Source: Flavobacteriales bacterium
GTDB lineage: Bacteria; Bacteroidota; Bacteroidia; Flavobacteriales_F; PHOS-HE28
DNA: 64,000 nt
Assembly: GCA_016721005.1 (NCBI GenBank)
Contig: JADKJM010000007.1
Span: forward strand, 62,001-126,000
Direction of reading: 5' to 3'
Part shown: positions 34,883 to 43,779 of the stretch, in pieces
How the letters are laid out: each line of letters begins with the position of its first letter
Numbering within the stretch: position 1 is the first letter of the stretch
Notes under the pieces: generated by a model
Database searches by the model: none
Seen by the model: only the letters and a program-made list of their open reading frames with translations
What the model was told of the DNA's origin: nothing
Translations under genes and position numbers: made by a program

Positions 34883-34902
34883 CCGCTGTTCAATGGGATC
34901 GA

Positions 34903-36228
34903 TCAGTAACGGTACGCATCGCTCTTGAACGGGCCGTTCTTCGGCACGCCGATGTACTTGGCCTGCTCGTCGGTGAGCTCCTCCAACTCCACCCCGATCT
35001 TGGCGAGGTGTAGGCTGGCCACCATCTCATCGAGGTGCTTCGGTAGCACATACACCTTGTTCTCGTAGTTGCCGTGATTCGCCCACAGTTCCAACTGCGC
35101 GAGGGTCTGGTTCGTGAAGCTGTTGCTCATCACGAAGCTCGGATGGCCGGTGGCGCAACCGAGGTTCACCAAACGACCTTCCGCGAGAACGATGATGTCC
35201 TTGCCATCGATCGTGTACTTATCCACCTGTGGCTTGATCTCCACCTTGGTCTTGCCATAGGTCTTGTTCAGCCAGGCCATGTCGATCTCATTATCGAAGT
35301 GGCCGATGTTGCACACGATGGCCTTGTCCTTCATCTTCCGGAAGGCGGCCTCGGTGACGATATTGAAGTTGCCCGTGGTGGTGATCACGATGTCCGCACG
35401 GTGTACGTTCGGCACCAGCTTCTTCACTTCGAAACCATCCATCGCAGCCTGCAATGCGCAGATCGGGTCGATCTCCGTGACGATCACGCGCGCACCGGCA
35501 CCACGCAATGAAGCTGCCGTGCCTTTGCCCACATCGCCGTAGCCGCACACGATGGCCACTTTACCAGCCATCATGATGTCGGTGGCACGACGGATCGCAT
35601 CCACCGCGCTTTCCTTGCAACCGTACTTGTTGTCGAACTTGCTCTTGGTCACGCTGTCGTTCACATTGATCGCCGGCATCACCAAGGTGCCGTTGCGCTC
35701 GCGGTCCATCAGGCGGAGCACTCCGGTAGTGGTCTCCTCGCTGAGGCCACGAATGCCTTTCACCAACTCCGGGAACTTGTCGAAGACCATGTTGGTGAGG
35801 TCACCACCATCGTCAAGGATCATGTTCAAGGGCTGTCCGCCTTCGAAGCCGAAAATGGTCTGCTCGATGCACCAATCGAACTCCTCCGCGTTCATACCCT
35901 TCCATGCATAGACCGGGATGTTGGCTGCCGCGATCGCTGCTGCCGCATGGTCCTGTGTGCTGAAGATGTTGCAGCTGCTCCAGGTCACCTCTGCACCGAG
36001 CTCCTTCAGGGTCTCGATGAGCACGGCGGTCTGGATGGTCATGTGCAGGCAACCTGCGATACGCGCGCCCTTCAGCGGCTTTTCCTTGCCGTGCTTGGCG
36101 CGCAAGGCCATGAGGCCAGGCATTTCGGCTTCGGCCAGTTCGATCTCCTTTCGGCCCCAGTCGGCGAGGTTCATGTCCTTCACCTTGTACTTGAGCTGCT
36201 CTTTGGTCTGTGACATAGCGTTGTTCAT
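34903..36228 (-). CDS. ahcY: Adenosylhomocysteinase
   Basis: The 441-residue cytosolic enzyme hydrolyses S-adenosylhomocysteine to adenosine and homocysteine with bound NAD, recycling the product of SAM methyltransferases. Visible marks are the substrate region ARIAGCLHMTIQTAVLIETL, FSTQDHAAAAI, and the NAD-binding loop VCGYGDVGKGTAASLRGAGA near 246-266. The C-terminal PFKSDAYRY is the conserved end that reaches into the neighbouring subunit. ATG 36226-36228 was kept as start; MSQTKEQ four codons inside is an alternative. The window holds at least three methyltransferases that make its substrate. Confidence 0.98.
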   Translation of the reverse strand: MNNAMSQTKEQLKYKVKDMNLADWGRKEIELAEAEMPGLMALRAKHGKEKPLKGARIAGCLHMTIQTAVLIETLKELGAEVTWSSCNIFSTQDHAAAAIAAANIPVYAWKGMNAEEFDWCIEQTIFGFEGGQPLNMILDDGGDLTNMVFDKFPELVKGIRGLSEETTTGVLRLMDRERNGTLVMPAINVNDSVTKSKFDNKYGCKESAVDAIRRATDIMMAGKVAIVCGYGDVGKGTAASLRGAGARVIVTEIDPICALQAAMDGFEVKKLVPNVHRADIVITTTGNFNIVTEAAFRKMKDKAIVCNIGHFDNEIDMAWLNKTYGKTKVEIKPQVDKYTIDGKDIIVLAEGRLVNLGCATGHPSFVMSNSFTNQTLAQLELWANHGNYENKVYVLPKHLDEMVASLHLAKIGVELEELTDEQAKYIGVPKNGPFKSDAYRY

Positions 36229-36236
36229 TGCGGCCG

Positions 36237-36244
36237 CAAAAGTA
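36237..36244 (-). promoter_or_regulatory. TAnnTTTG promoter box, ahcY
   Basis: TACTTTTG on the minus strand ends eight bases before the ATG at 36228. Confidence 0.6.
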
Positions 36245-36332
36245 GGCGCTTACGGGTTGGAGGCCAGCGGCGAAGACGATCGACCGATCACGTTGTACGG
36301 AATTGGCAGGCGGGACGGGGCTTTCTCGCCGT

Positions 36333-37571
36333 TCAGGACCAAGGTCCGGGTACCAGTTCGCGATACATCGCTTCGTACCTCTCCGCGCTTCGCTCCCACG
36401 TGAATTCGCTCAGCACGCGCGCACGACCGGCATCCCCCAAGCGCTGCCTCAAGGCCTTGTCCTCCGCCAAACGCTGCATGGCCGATGCGATATCCGCGAC
36501 CGCCTGTTCCACGGTTCCGGCTTTCACCGCGAAGCCGCATTCCGCGTTCACATACACGCCGGGTCCGCCAAGATCCAAACAGATCACCGGCTTCGCCATT
36601 TCCATGGCTTCCAACAACACGAAACCGCCGGAATCGTGCAAGCTGGGATGGACCAACACATCGGCGTCCTGGAATTGCTTCAATGCATCGCGCCATGGCA
36701 ATTCACCGGTGAAGCGCACCTTGTCGGCAATGCCCATCGTCTTCGCCTGTTCGTGCAAGGGTTCGAGGCAAGGGCCGGAACCCACGACCACGAACTCGGT
36801 ATTGGGAATGGCCGCTTTGGCGAATGCTTCCAACCCGAAATGGAATCCTTTCCAATGCAGCAGGCGGCCTACGCTGATGAAACGCGTGACCCCATCCTCC
36901 GCGCGTGGCGTGTGTTGGCCCATGGCCTTCGGATCGATCCCGATGCTCGACATCACGCGGAGGTCCTTCACGCCCAACCGCTGCATGCGTTCCGCTGTTT
37001 GCGCCGAACAGGCAATGGAAATGCTCGCCGACCGTGCGCAACTCTTCAACCGCGGATCCCGCTCGAAGACCCAACGCATCCAGTCGCGCAGCACTTCACC
37101 CAGCTTCCCTTTCCACGCCATTCCTTTCAGGAAGCCGCGTGGTGCGGATTCACCACCGCCCAAGGGCCCCCATACGAACGGGATGCCCAAACCCGCGCCA
37201 GCGCTTGGCATCCAGTAGCGCACGTACGTGACGTGGTGGACCACGTCGAAGCGCTCTTGTGCGTGGAGCTTGCGCGCCACGCGGTTCGCGCCGAGGTTCC
37301 AGAAGTAGTAGTAGATGTTCACCGTGATCAGGCTCTTCCACATCCACTGCACCCAACTCGGCATGGCGTGGTAGATCACCCGGATGTTCTTCTCACCATG
37401 TTCGGCGAGCCAGCGGTCCATCTTCACTTGGTGGAGCGGATCGGTGATCACCCACACCGGTCGTGTTCGCGAAGCGTGCCAAGCGCAATTCCAGCCCACC
37501 ATGGGTTCGCTACCACGTTCCGGTTCGCACGCGAAGGCGATGAAGAGGATCTTCAAATGACGGTCGCTCAT
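36333..37571 (-). CDS. Family 4 (group 1) glycosyltransferase
   Basis: The 412-residue GT-B enzyme starts at ATG 37569-37571 (MSDRHLKILFIAFACEPERGSEP). The N-domain carries FVWGPLGGGESAP, a pattern found in glycogen-synthase-like family 4 enzymes. The C-domain has VTRFISVGRLLHWKGFHFGLEAFAKA, FVVVGSGPCLEPL and the EX7E-type donor site HDSGGFVLLEAMEMAKPVICLDLGGPG. It has no membrane segment. Its neighbours include an N-terminal zinc-ribbon methyltransferase, which suggests a cell-surface glycan pathway, but acceptor and donor are unknown. Confidence 0.93.
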   Translation of the reverse strand: MSDRHLKILFIAFACEPERGSEPMVGWNCAWHASRTRPVWVITDPLHQVKMDRWLAEHGEKNIRVIYHAMPSWVQWMWKSLITVNIYYYFWNLGANRVARKLHAQERFDVVHHVTYVRYWMPSAGAGLGIPFVWGPLGGGESAPRGFLKGMAWKGKLGEVLRDWMRWVFERDPRLKSCARSASISIACSAQTAERMQRLGVKDLRVMSSIGIDPKAMGQHTPRAEDGVTRFISVGRLLHWKGFHFGLEAFAKAAIPNTEFVVVGSGPCLEPLHEQAKTMGIADKVRFTGELPWRDALKQFQDADVLVHPSLHDSGGFVLLEAMEMAKPVICLDLGGPGVYVNAECGFAVKAGTVEQAVADIASAMQRLAEDKALRQRLGDAGRARVLSEFTWERSAERYEAMYRELVPGPWS

Positions 37572-37619
37572 CGGGATACTCCGATCATGAAAAAGGGCGT
37601 GCGTTCCATCGTGCGGCGG

Positions 37620-37627
37620 CAAACCTA
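37620..37627 (-). promoter_or_regulatory. TAnnTTTG promoter box, glycosyltransferase
   Basis: TAGGTTTG on the minus strand lies 48 bases before the ATG at 37571. Confidence 0.45.
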
Positions 37628-37662
37628 TGCGCAGGTGGATCGGCGGGCAAGAGGATCCGGGG

Positions 37663-38442
37663 ATGTCCATCAACAACGCGCCGTATGTTCGCAGGATGGC
37701 AGGCGTATGGGACCGGATCACTTCCGCGAAGCGCGAAGGGCGACGCCAGTTGGCGGTCCTGATCGACCCCGATCTCGGCGCGGATGATGCGTTGCTGGAG
37801 CGCACGATCCAGAACGCGTGCATGGCCAAGGCCGACCTGATCTTCGTCGGCGGCAGTTTGCTCACCACGGCATCCTTTGAACAGTGCGTGAAACGCGTAA
37901 AGGAATTATCCGACCGACCGGTGGTCCTGTTTCCGGGAAGCCCTTCGCAACTGAGTCGTCACGCGGACGCAGTGCTCTTTCTCTCACTGATCAGCGGTCG
38001 CAATCCGGAACTGCTCATCGGGCACCACGTCCTCGCTGCACCAACAGTGAAGGCCATGGATCTGGAAACGATCCCGACCGGTTACATGCTGGTGGATGGC
38101 GGCAAGCCCACGACGGTGAGCTACGTGAGCCAAACGCTTCCGATCCCGCACGACAAACCGGGCATCGCGGCATGCACCGCCTTGGCTGGTGAATTACTCG
38201 GTCTGCGCACGATCTACATGGACACCGGCAGCGGTGCATCGCGCACAGTGAGTCCGGAGATGATCGCGGCTGTGCGTGATGCTGTTGCTTGTCCGATCAT
38301 CGTGGGGGGCGGCATCCGCGATGCGGCGACCGCGCGCACACTCTGCGATGCTGGTGCCGATGTGCTGGTGATGGGCACCGCCTTCGAGCAGGACCCCGAA
38401 TTGATCTTTGCGATGAGCGAAGCGGTACACGCTAGCTCTTGA
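37663..38442 (+). CDS. PcrB-family geranylgeranylglyceryl/heptaprenylglyceryl phosphate synthase
   Basis: A 259-residue TIM-barrel prenyltransferase from ATG 37663 (248 residues if the ATG at 37696 is used). It joins a polyprenyl diphosphate to glycerol-1-phosphate, the first ether-lipid step in archaea. Family marks are LAVLIDPDLG at the start of the barrel, FVGGSLLTTASFE, VVLFPGSPSQLS, LISGRNPELLIGHHV, MLVDGGKPTTVSYVS, YMDTGSGASRTVSPEMI and IIVGGGIRDAATA. Bacterial members occur in Bacteroidota with activity toward C20 or longer chains; the final lipid is not settled. The 3' end overlaps the opposite-strand methyltransferase by 11 bases. Confidence 0.92.
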   Translation: MSINNAPYVRRMAGVWDRITSAKREGRRQLAVLIDPDLGADDALLERTIQNACMAKADLIFVGGSLLTTASFEQCVKRVKELSDRPVVLFPGSPSQLSRHADAVLFLSLISGRNPELLIGHHVLAAPTVKAMDLETIPTGYMLVDGGKPTTVSYVSQTLPIPHDKPGIAACTALAGELLGLRTIYMDTGSGASRTVSPEMIAAVRDAVACPIIVGGGIRDAATARTLCDAGADVLVMGTAFEQDPELIFAMSEAVHASS

Positions 38443-39352
38443 GCGGCTTGCGCAACCAGATGCTCAGTTGCATCCCTCGATCCGTCCATTCCATCCACGG
38501 CTTCAGGATCGGGTCCAGGAAGGTGGGCAGGAAGGTCTTGCACACGTAGTAGCGTTGGCTCGCGATCTCGTAGCCATGCTGCTTCGCATGCGCTTGGAAC
38601 GAGCGCGGTGTGAATTCGTGCAAGTGGAATGGCTCGTGCATCGGACTGAGATTCGCGACCAGATCCGTTCCACGCAAGCGGTAATAGATGTTCACCAGTC
38701 GGTTAACCAGCCAATCCGCGGAAGGCACTTCGATGTGCATCACACCGCCGGGTTTCATCCAACCCATCGCCTTGAGCAATGCGGCCGAAGGATCGTAGAT
38801 ATGCTCCAACACGACGCCGAAGGAGATGAAGTCGAAGTGGTCCGCAGGATAGTCGAGCTCTTCGATCATCCCCAATTTGAATCGCGCAGGATCCATTCCC
38901 ATCTGTGCCACGCCGCGTTCGTGAAAGGTGTTGCTAGGCTCGAAGCCGTGCGCCTCGAAACCTGCACGTTCCATGGCGAGCATTCCCTTGCCGATGCCTG
39001 CGCCGATGTCCAATGCGCGCATGCCGTTGCGCGTTCCAAGCAGCTCGTGCGCTTTGTGCAGTTGCTCGTGCAAGTAGTCCGGCGACAATTGAAAGTACTC
39101 CGGTTGCCAATACGTCTCGGGCGGCACACCGTAGTGATCCTGGATGTCGAACGGGATCGGTTGCGGGTTGGAATAGACCAGTCCGCAATCCGTGCAGCGC
39201 ACCACAGTGGTGGAGATCCCGACCACGCGCTTCGGGTTCCGGCCATGCGACTTGTTCAAGCGCCGACCCATGACGCGATGCCCATCCGAGGCCGACCCGC
39301 ACATGATGCAGGCTTCCACCGGTACGAAGCGATAGCGCAGTTCCTTGGTCAT
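38432..39352 (-). CDS. Zinc-ribbon class I SAM methyltransferase
   Basis: The 306-residue protein has an N-terminal zinc ribbon with Cys pairs CIMC (about 15-18) and CTDC (about 53-56), then a Rossmann methyltransferase core: ALDIGAGIGKGMLAM at about 113-127, FGVVLEHIYDPSAALL and PGGVMHIEVPSADW. The C-terminal region LHEFTPRSFQAHAKQHGYEI is usual in sugar- or glycan-linked methyltransferases of this type. It is probably a surface-glycan enzyme together with the glycosyltransferase upstream of it. The acceptor is unknown. A CACCTTTA stretch near 39391-39399 may be a weak promoter. Confidence 0.88.
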   Translation of the reverse strand: MTKELRYRFVPVEACIMCGSASDGHRVMGRRLNKSHGRNPKRVVGISTTVVRCTDCGLVYSNPQPIPFDIQDHYGVPPETYWQPEYFQLSPDYLHEQLHKAHELLGTRNGMRALDIGAGIGKGMLAMERAGFEAHGFEPSNTFHERGVAQMGMDPARFKLGMIEELDYPADHFDFISFGVVLEHIYDPSAALLKAMGWMKPGGVMHIEVPSADWLVNRLVNIYYRLRGTDLVANLSPMHEPFHLHEFTPRSFQAHAKQHGYEIASQRYYVCKTFLPTFLDPILKPWMEWTDRGMQLSIWLRKPLKS

Positions 39353-39456
39353 GTGCAGTCGAAGATCGGCGTGTGAAACACCGCCGCGCTAAAGGTGCGA
39401 ACATCCAGTACGTGGGCAAGCGATGTGATGTTGTGGATCCACAACCCACCCAAAAG

Positions 39457-39482
39457 CGAAAGGCGCCCTCTCGGACGCCCTT
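39457..39482 (-). terminator. Terminator-like hairpin of the atpD-atpC unit
   Basis: On the minus strand AAGGGCG pairs with CGCCTTT (one G-T pair) across a short loop, followed by CGCTTTT. It lies about 50 bases downstream of the atpC stop. Confidence 0.5.
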
Positions 39483-39532
39483 CTGAATGATAGCTCTCGA
39501 CTGAGTGTTACTCCGCCAGAACCACCATCGTG

Positions 39533-39793
39533 CTATTCGGCGAGGATGAGCACCGTATTCTTCATCACTTCCACCACGCCGCCTTTCACGGGGAAGGTCA
39601 ACACCGTCGCCCCGGTCGCGGAACCGGGCATGGTGATCACCTTCACATCACCGGCCTTCAGCACGGTGATGAGCGGCGCGTGGTTGTTGAGGAAGCCCAT
39701 GCTGCCGTCCACACCGGGAACGGTCACGCTCTTGGCCTCGCCCTTGAAAAGTTCCTTGTCCGGTGTGAAGATCTCGACCTTCATTTCGATCAC
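39533..39793 (-). CDS. atpC: ATP synthase F1 subunit epsilon
   Basis: The 86-residue subunit contains only the N-terminal beta-sandwich: MKVEIFTPDKELFKGEAKSVTVPGVDGSMGFLNNHAPLI. The C-terminal helical hairpin that inhibits ATP hydrolysis in E. coli is absent, as is usual in Bacteroidota. It overlaps atpD by four bases and is co-translated with it. The rest of the atp operon is not in the window, so atpD-atpC form a separate cluster here. Confidence 0.95.
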   Translation of the reverse strand: MIEMKVEIFTPDKELFKGEAKSVTVPGVDGSMGFLNNHAPLITVLKAGDVKVITMPGSATGATVLTFPVKGGVVEVMKNTVLILAE

Positions 39794-41301
39794 GCCTTGG
39801 CTGCTTCGGCCATCAACTTCTTACCGGCGGTGATCACATCATCGATGTTGCCCTTCAAGTTGAAGGCGCTTTCCGGCACTTCGTCCAGTTCGCCGTCCAT
39901 GATCATGGTGAAGCCCTTGATGGTCTCCTCGATCGGCACCATCACACCGGGCAGGCCGGTGAACTGCTCCGCCACGAAGAACGGCTGGCTGAGGAAACGC
40001 TGCACTTTACGAGCGCGCAATACGCTCAGCTTGTCGTCCTCGCTCAATTCATCCATACCGAGGATGGCGATGATGTCCTGCAACTCCTTGTAGCGCTGCA
40101 ACAACTCTTTCACCCGCTGTGCGCAGTTGTAGTGCTCCTCGCCCACGATGGCGGGTGTGAGGATCCGGCTGGTGCTATCGAGCGGATCCACCGAAGGATA
40201 GATACCGAGCTCGGCGATCTTCCGGCTCAATACCGTGGTGGCATCCAAGTGCGCGAACGTGGTCGCAGGCGCTGGATCGGTCAAGTCATCCGCAGGGACG
40301 TACACCGCCTGTACGGAAGTGATGGAACCCCGCTTGGTGGAGGTGATCCGCTCCTGCATGGCACCCATCTCACTGGCGAGGGTCGGTTGGTAACCCACGG
40401 CGCTCGGCATACGACCGAGCAGCGCGGATACTTCGGATCCCGCTTGGGTGAAACGGAAGATGTTGTCCACGAAGAAGAGGATGTCGCGACCGCCGCTCTC
40501 CTCGTCGCCATCGCGGAAGTATTCCGCAAGGGTGAGGCCGCTGAGTGCCACACGAGCACGCGCTCCGGGAGGCTCGTTCATTTGGCCGAACACGAAGGTG
40601 GCCTGGCTGTTGGCGAGCGCAGTGTAATCCACCTTGCTCAGATCCCAGCCGCCGGACTCCATGCTGTGCTTGAACCCTTCGCCGTACTGCACGATGCCGC
40701 TCTCGATCATTTCGCGCAAGAGGTCGTTCCCTTCGCGGGTGCGCTCACCCACACCGGCGAACACGCTGTATCCGCTGTAGCCTTTGGCGATGTTGTTGAT
40801 CAACTCCTGGATCAATACGGTCTTGCCCACACCGGCACCACCGAACAAGCCGATCTTCCCCCCTTTGGAATAGGGCTCGATCAGGTCGATGACCTTGATC
40901 CCTGTGAAGAGGATCTCGGCGCTTGTGGTAAGGTCCTCGAACTTGGGTGCCTCGCGGTGGATGGAAGCGCGCGTGCCGCCCTTCAGCTCGGCCATTCCGT
41001 CAATGGCATTCCCGGTCACGTTGAACAGACGACCCTTGATGGCATCGCCCGTAGGCATGCTGATGGGTTGGCCTTGACCGACGACCTCCACACCGCGGGC
41101 AAGGCCGTCCGTGCTTTCCATGCTCACCGTGCGGACGGTGTCCTCACCGGTCAATTGCTGCACCTCCAGCACCAGGATGCTGCCGTCAGCGCGGGTGATG
41201 TGGAGGGCGTCGTAGATGTTGGGGAGGTCCTTTCCGGCCTCGAAACGAACGTCGACCACGGGTCCGATGACCTGGACGACCTTTCCGATATGCTTGGACA
41301 T
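39790..41301 (-). CDS. atpD: ATP synthase F1 subunit beta
   Basis: The 503-residue catalytic subunit has Walker A GGAGVGKT at 154-161, a catalytic Glu in VGERTREGNDL, and the ATP synthase signature PAVGYQPTLASEMG with PSVDPLDSTSR further on. Length and motif order match F1 beta. The start ATG lies 46 bases after a promoter box with a good TTTG upstream element. The pair atpD-atpC is split from the remaining F-ATPase genes, as in other Bacteroidota. Confidence 0.98.
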   Translation of the reverse strand: MSKHIGKVVQVIGPVVDVRFEAGKDLPNIYDALHITRADGSILVLEVQQLTGEDTVRTVSMESTDGLARGVEVVGQGQPISMPTGDAIKGRLFNVTGNAIDGMAELKGGTRASIHREAPKFEDLTTSAEILFTGIKVIDLIEPYSKGGKIGLFGGAGVGKTVLIQELINNIAKGYSGYSVFAGVGERTREGNDLLREMIESGIVQYGEGFKHSMESGGWDLSKVDYTALANSQATFVFGQMNEPPGARARVALSGLTLAEYFRDGDEESGGRDILFFVDNIFRFTQAGSEVSALLGRMPSAVGYQPTLASEMGAMQERITSTKRGSITSVQAVYVPADDLTDPAPATTFAHLDATTVLSRKIAELGIYPSVDPLDSTSRILTPAIVGEEHYNCAQRVKELLQRYKELQDIIAILGMDELSEDDKLSVLRARKVQRFLSQPFFVAEQFTGLPGVMVPIEETIKGFTMIMDGELDEVPESAFNLKGNIDDVITAGKKLMAEAAKA

Positions 41302-41346
41302 GAGGGAGTTGGCGATGATTGGAGGAATGCCTCCGTTTTGCGGCCG

Positions 41347-41354
41347 CGAAAGTA
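41347..41354 (-). promoter_or_regulatory. Promoter of atpD-atpC
   Basis: TACTTTCG on the minus strand, with TTTG about 19 bases further upstream. The two-element spacing fits the Bacteroidota housekeeping sigma promoter better than any other site in the window. Confidence 0.6.
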
Positions 41355-41460
41355 GGGCTTATGGACGGAAGACCAAATGATGTGGAGAAGTTGGCGCCGC
41401 ACACAAGCCTTGATCAATGCCTCGGATCCCATTCCCGGGGGACCCGACCTTTACGCCCCG

Positions 41461-42402
41461 ATGAAGGTGCATACCGATATCGCCGACCTGCAAGGATTGA
41501 AACGTCCGGTGCTGACCACGGGCACCTTTGACGGGGTTCACCGCGGGCATCGGACCATTGTGGACAGGCTCACCGAAGTAGCTCGAAAGGAGGGCGGCGA
41601 AAGCATGCTCTTCACCTTCCACCCGCACCCTCGCATGGTGCTCTATCCGGCGGACAATGACCTGAAACTTTTGAACACGCAGGAGGAGAAGCGGGCGCTG
41701 TTGGAGGCGGCGGGCCTCGATCATTTGCTCGTGGTCCCCTTCTCCCGACAGTTCTCGCGGATGCACGCCGTGGATTATGTGCGCGATGTGCTCGTGGACG
41801 CCATCGGTGTACACGCGGTCGTCATCGGGTACGACCATCGTTTCGGGCGGAACCGGGAAGGCGACCTGAGCCTGATCCGGCAACTCGGCGAGGTCTACGA
41901 CATCCAAGTGGAAGAGATCCCCGCACAGGAAGTGGACCACGTGAAAGTGAGCAGCACCAAGATCCGGAACGCACTCACGGAGGGTGATATCCGCACGGCG
42001 AACGACCTGCTCGGTTATCACTACCCGTTGAGCGGCGTGGTGGTGAAGGGCGATCAACTAGGACGCACGATCGGTTTCCCGACCGCGAACATCGGCGCGA
42101 TAGACACCTACAAGTTGGTACCCGGTGATGGCGTATATGCCGCTGAGGTGACGGTGCGTGAAGGCAGATACCAAGGCATGCTCTACATCGGCCCACGGCC
42201 CACGGTCGCGGGGACGCACCACCGATCCGTGGAGGTGAACATCTTCGGGTTGGACCGCGATCTGTACGGCGAGGCCATCACTGTGCGTTTCCTGGACAGG
42301 ATCCGTGGAGATCAGCGATTCGATGACATGGAAGCGATGCGACAACAGATCCTCCTGGATCGCGCCGAGGTGATGAAACGATCGAATGCGATAGGAACGT
42401 GA
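41461..42402 (+). CDS. ribF: Bifunctional riboflavin kinase/FAD synthetase
   Basis: The 313-residue enzyme phosphorylates riboflavin to FMN and adenylylates FMN to FAD. The N-terminal nucleotidyltransferase motif TGTFDGVHRGH is at 20-30, with SSTKIRNAL near 164-172. The C-terminal riboflavin kinase domain has GRTIGFPTAN at 201-210 and MLYIGPRPTVAGTHHRSVEVNIF. The ATG at 41461 was chosen because codons upstream encode no sensible N-terminus. The stop overlaps the next start (TGATG), coupling a leucine-rich repeat gene to it. Confidence 0.96.
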   Translation: MKVHTDIADLQGLKRPVLTTGTFDGVHRGHRTIVDRLTEVARKEGGESMLFTFHPHPRMVLYPADNDLKLLNTQEEKRALLEAAGLDHLLVVPFSRQFSRMHAVDYVRDVLVDAIGVHAVVIGYDHRFGRNREGDLSLIRQLGEVYDIQVEEIPAQEVDHVKVSSTKIRNALTEGDIRTANDLLGYHYPLSGVVVKGDQLGRTIGFPTANIGAIDTYKLVPGDGVYAAEVTVREGRYQGMLYIGPRPTVAGTHHRSVEVNIFGLDRDLYGEAITVRFLDRIRGDQRFDDMEAMRQQILLDRAEVMKRSNAIGT

Positions 42403-42995
42403 TGAGGACGACCGCCCTGCTGTTCATGATCCTGGCTTCGGCATCGCTCCGTGCGCAATTGCTTTCGTCGGCCGCGTTGGATAGCGTGCGCACCTACCGC
42501 AGTTTGGAACACGCATTGAAAACGCCCGATCAGGTCTACCGATTGGATCTCTCCAGCAAGAAATTGAAGGTGCTGCCGGAGGAGATCGAACAATTCAAGA
42601 ACCTCAACGCCTTGGACCTGGGCAGCAACAAGCTGCGTGATCTGCCGCCGTGGTTGGCCGAGTTGGCCTACCTACAGGAACTGCGCGTGACCCGCAACAA
42701 ACTGGTGGACTTCCCGGTGGTGGTCTGCAAACTCAAACGCTTGAAGCGACTTGACATGAGCCGCAACGCACTGGTCGGCTTACCTAAATGCATGGGCGGC
42801 TTGAAGGAACTGGTGTCCTTGGATCTGTGGGACAACGACCTCGTGGACTTCCCCGAGGAGATCAGTGGGATGGAGGCGCTCAAATTCCTCGATCTGCGCA
42901 ACATCCAATTCGAACAGACCGAGATGGACCAGATCCAGGAGTTGTTGCCCCACGCCAAGATCTACTTCTCTACGCCGTGTAACTGTGGGATGTAG
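42402..42995 (+). CDS. Secreted leucine-rich repeat protein
   Basis: The 197-residue protein has a signal peptide (MRTTALLFMILASASLRAQ). Between about residues 50 and 170 there are roughly five leucine-rich repeats of 23 residues with the consensus LxxLxLxxNxLxxLP (for example LNALDLGSNKLRDLPPWLAEL). The protein ends YFSTPCNCGM with two Cys. It overlaps the ribF stop by one base. An in-frame GTG three bases earlier is an alternative start. Leucine-rich repeats mediate protein contacts; the partner is unknown. Confidence 0.85.
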   Translation: MRTTALLFMILASASLRAQLLSSAALDSVRTYRSLEHALKTPDQVYRLDLSSKKLKVLPEEIEQFKNLNALDLGSNKLRDLPPWLAELAYLQELRVTRNKLVDFPVVVCKLKRLKRLDMSRNALVGLPKCMGGLKELVSLDLWDNDLVDFPEEISGMEALKFLDLRNIQFEQTEMDQIQELLPHAKIYFSTPCNCGM

Positions 42996-43024
42996 GGGGC
43001 GTGGTTGTTCGTGATGAATAGCCT

Positions 43025-43048
43025 GCCCCGGGCATGACCCGGGGTTGT
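43025..43048 (+). terminator. Terminator of the ribF-LRR unit
   Basis: CCCCGGG (43026-43032) and CCCGGGG (43038-43044) form a seven-base stem with loop CATGA and are followed by TTGTTC. It lies 30 bases after the stop. Confidence 0.65.
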
Positions 43049-43152
43049 TCGTTGGTCGGGTGACCGGGCCAGGCAGGGGCGGATGCAAAGCCTTACCCAG
43101 AGAAGTCCTGCTCGGATCGAAGGAACGTGCTCCGCACCTATGCGGTCCTACC

Positions 43153-43779
43153 CTATTGCGGGAACAGCAACGGGTGCCGCTCGTTGTACATCCGCAGGAA
43201 CCGGAAGAGCGCCTCATCGCTGTTGCGCTGCTTCTTGGACAGGTTGCGGAACTCCTCCTGCAGGATCGGGTCATGGCGGAGTGCAGCATCCATCCCCGCC
43301 GCGAGGAAAGGCAATCGTTCGCCGGTTTCCATATCCACGAGCTGCTGCATGAGCACCGTACGTGTGACGGTCCCGTAACCGTACAAGTAAGGATCCCAGT
43401 CGCGGTAGTTCTGCTCGAAGACCATGTGCGCCAAACTGCCCATCATGCCGATGCGGTAGAAGCCATTGCCGGCTTGCACGTACACCACATCGTTGTGACA
43501 GAAGCCCCAGAGGCGATCCATCTTCAGTGCTTGGGTCCCACTGCTATCGGAGACGTAGTACAGCTTGCTCAAGGTTTGCCGGATGTCGCGGATCGGCAAG
43601 CCTTGGTCATCGCGCAACCGATCCAAGGGGATCGATGGCGCGTTCAACCTGAACGCGCGAAAGTCGCGGTACAGGCCTTCGCGCAGGTCCATGCCGCCGT
43701 GGTACGGAACCCAGATGGTATCCATCTGCGCAAGCGCGAAGAGCGGAAAGAATGCGATGATGAGAAGCACGTTCCTCAT
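43153..43779 (-). CDS. Secreted hypothetical protein
   Basis: The 208-residue protein starts with a signal peptide (MRNVLLIIAFFPLFALAQ). No family is recognised. It contains several aromatic-rich strands (YYVSDSSGTQALKMDRLWGFCHND and GNGFYRIGMMGSLAHMVFEQNYRDWDPYLYGYG) and one lone Cys. The helical C-terminus reads LSKKQRNSDEALFRFLRMYNERHP. The start overlaps the upstream alpha/beta hydrolase stop by four bases, so the two are coupled. A periplasmic or outer-membrane-associated role is likely. Confidence 0.75.
   Translation of the reverse strand: MRNVLLIIAFFPLFALAQMDTIWVPYHGGMDLREGLYRDFRAFRLNAPSIPLDRLRDDQGLPIRDIRQTLSKLYYVSDSSGTQALKMDRLWGFCHNDVVYVQAGNGFYRIGMMGSLAHMVFEQNYRDWDPYLYGYGTVTRTVLMQQLVDMETGERLPFLAAGMDAALRHDPILQEEFRNLSKKQRNSDEALFRFLRMYNERHPLLFPQ

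Noticed and set aside
36303..37787. 494-codon plus-strand frame over the glycosyltransferase
   Set aside because: His/Pro/Arg-rich shadow; the minus strand has all family 4 glycosyltransferase motifs.
40132..41355. 407-codon plus-strand frame over atpD
   Set aside because: Shadow of a strongly conserved gene; the sequence has no family match.
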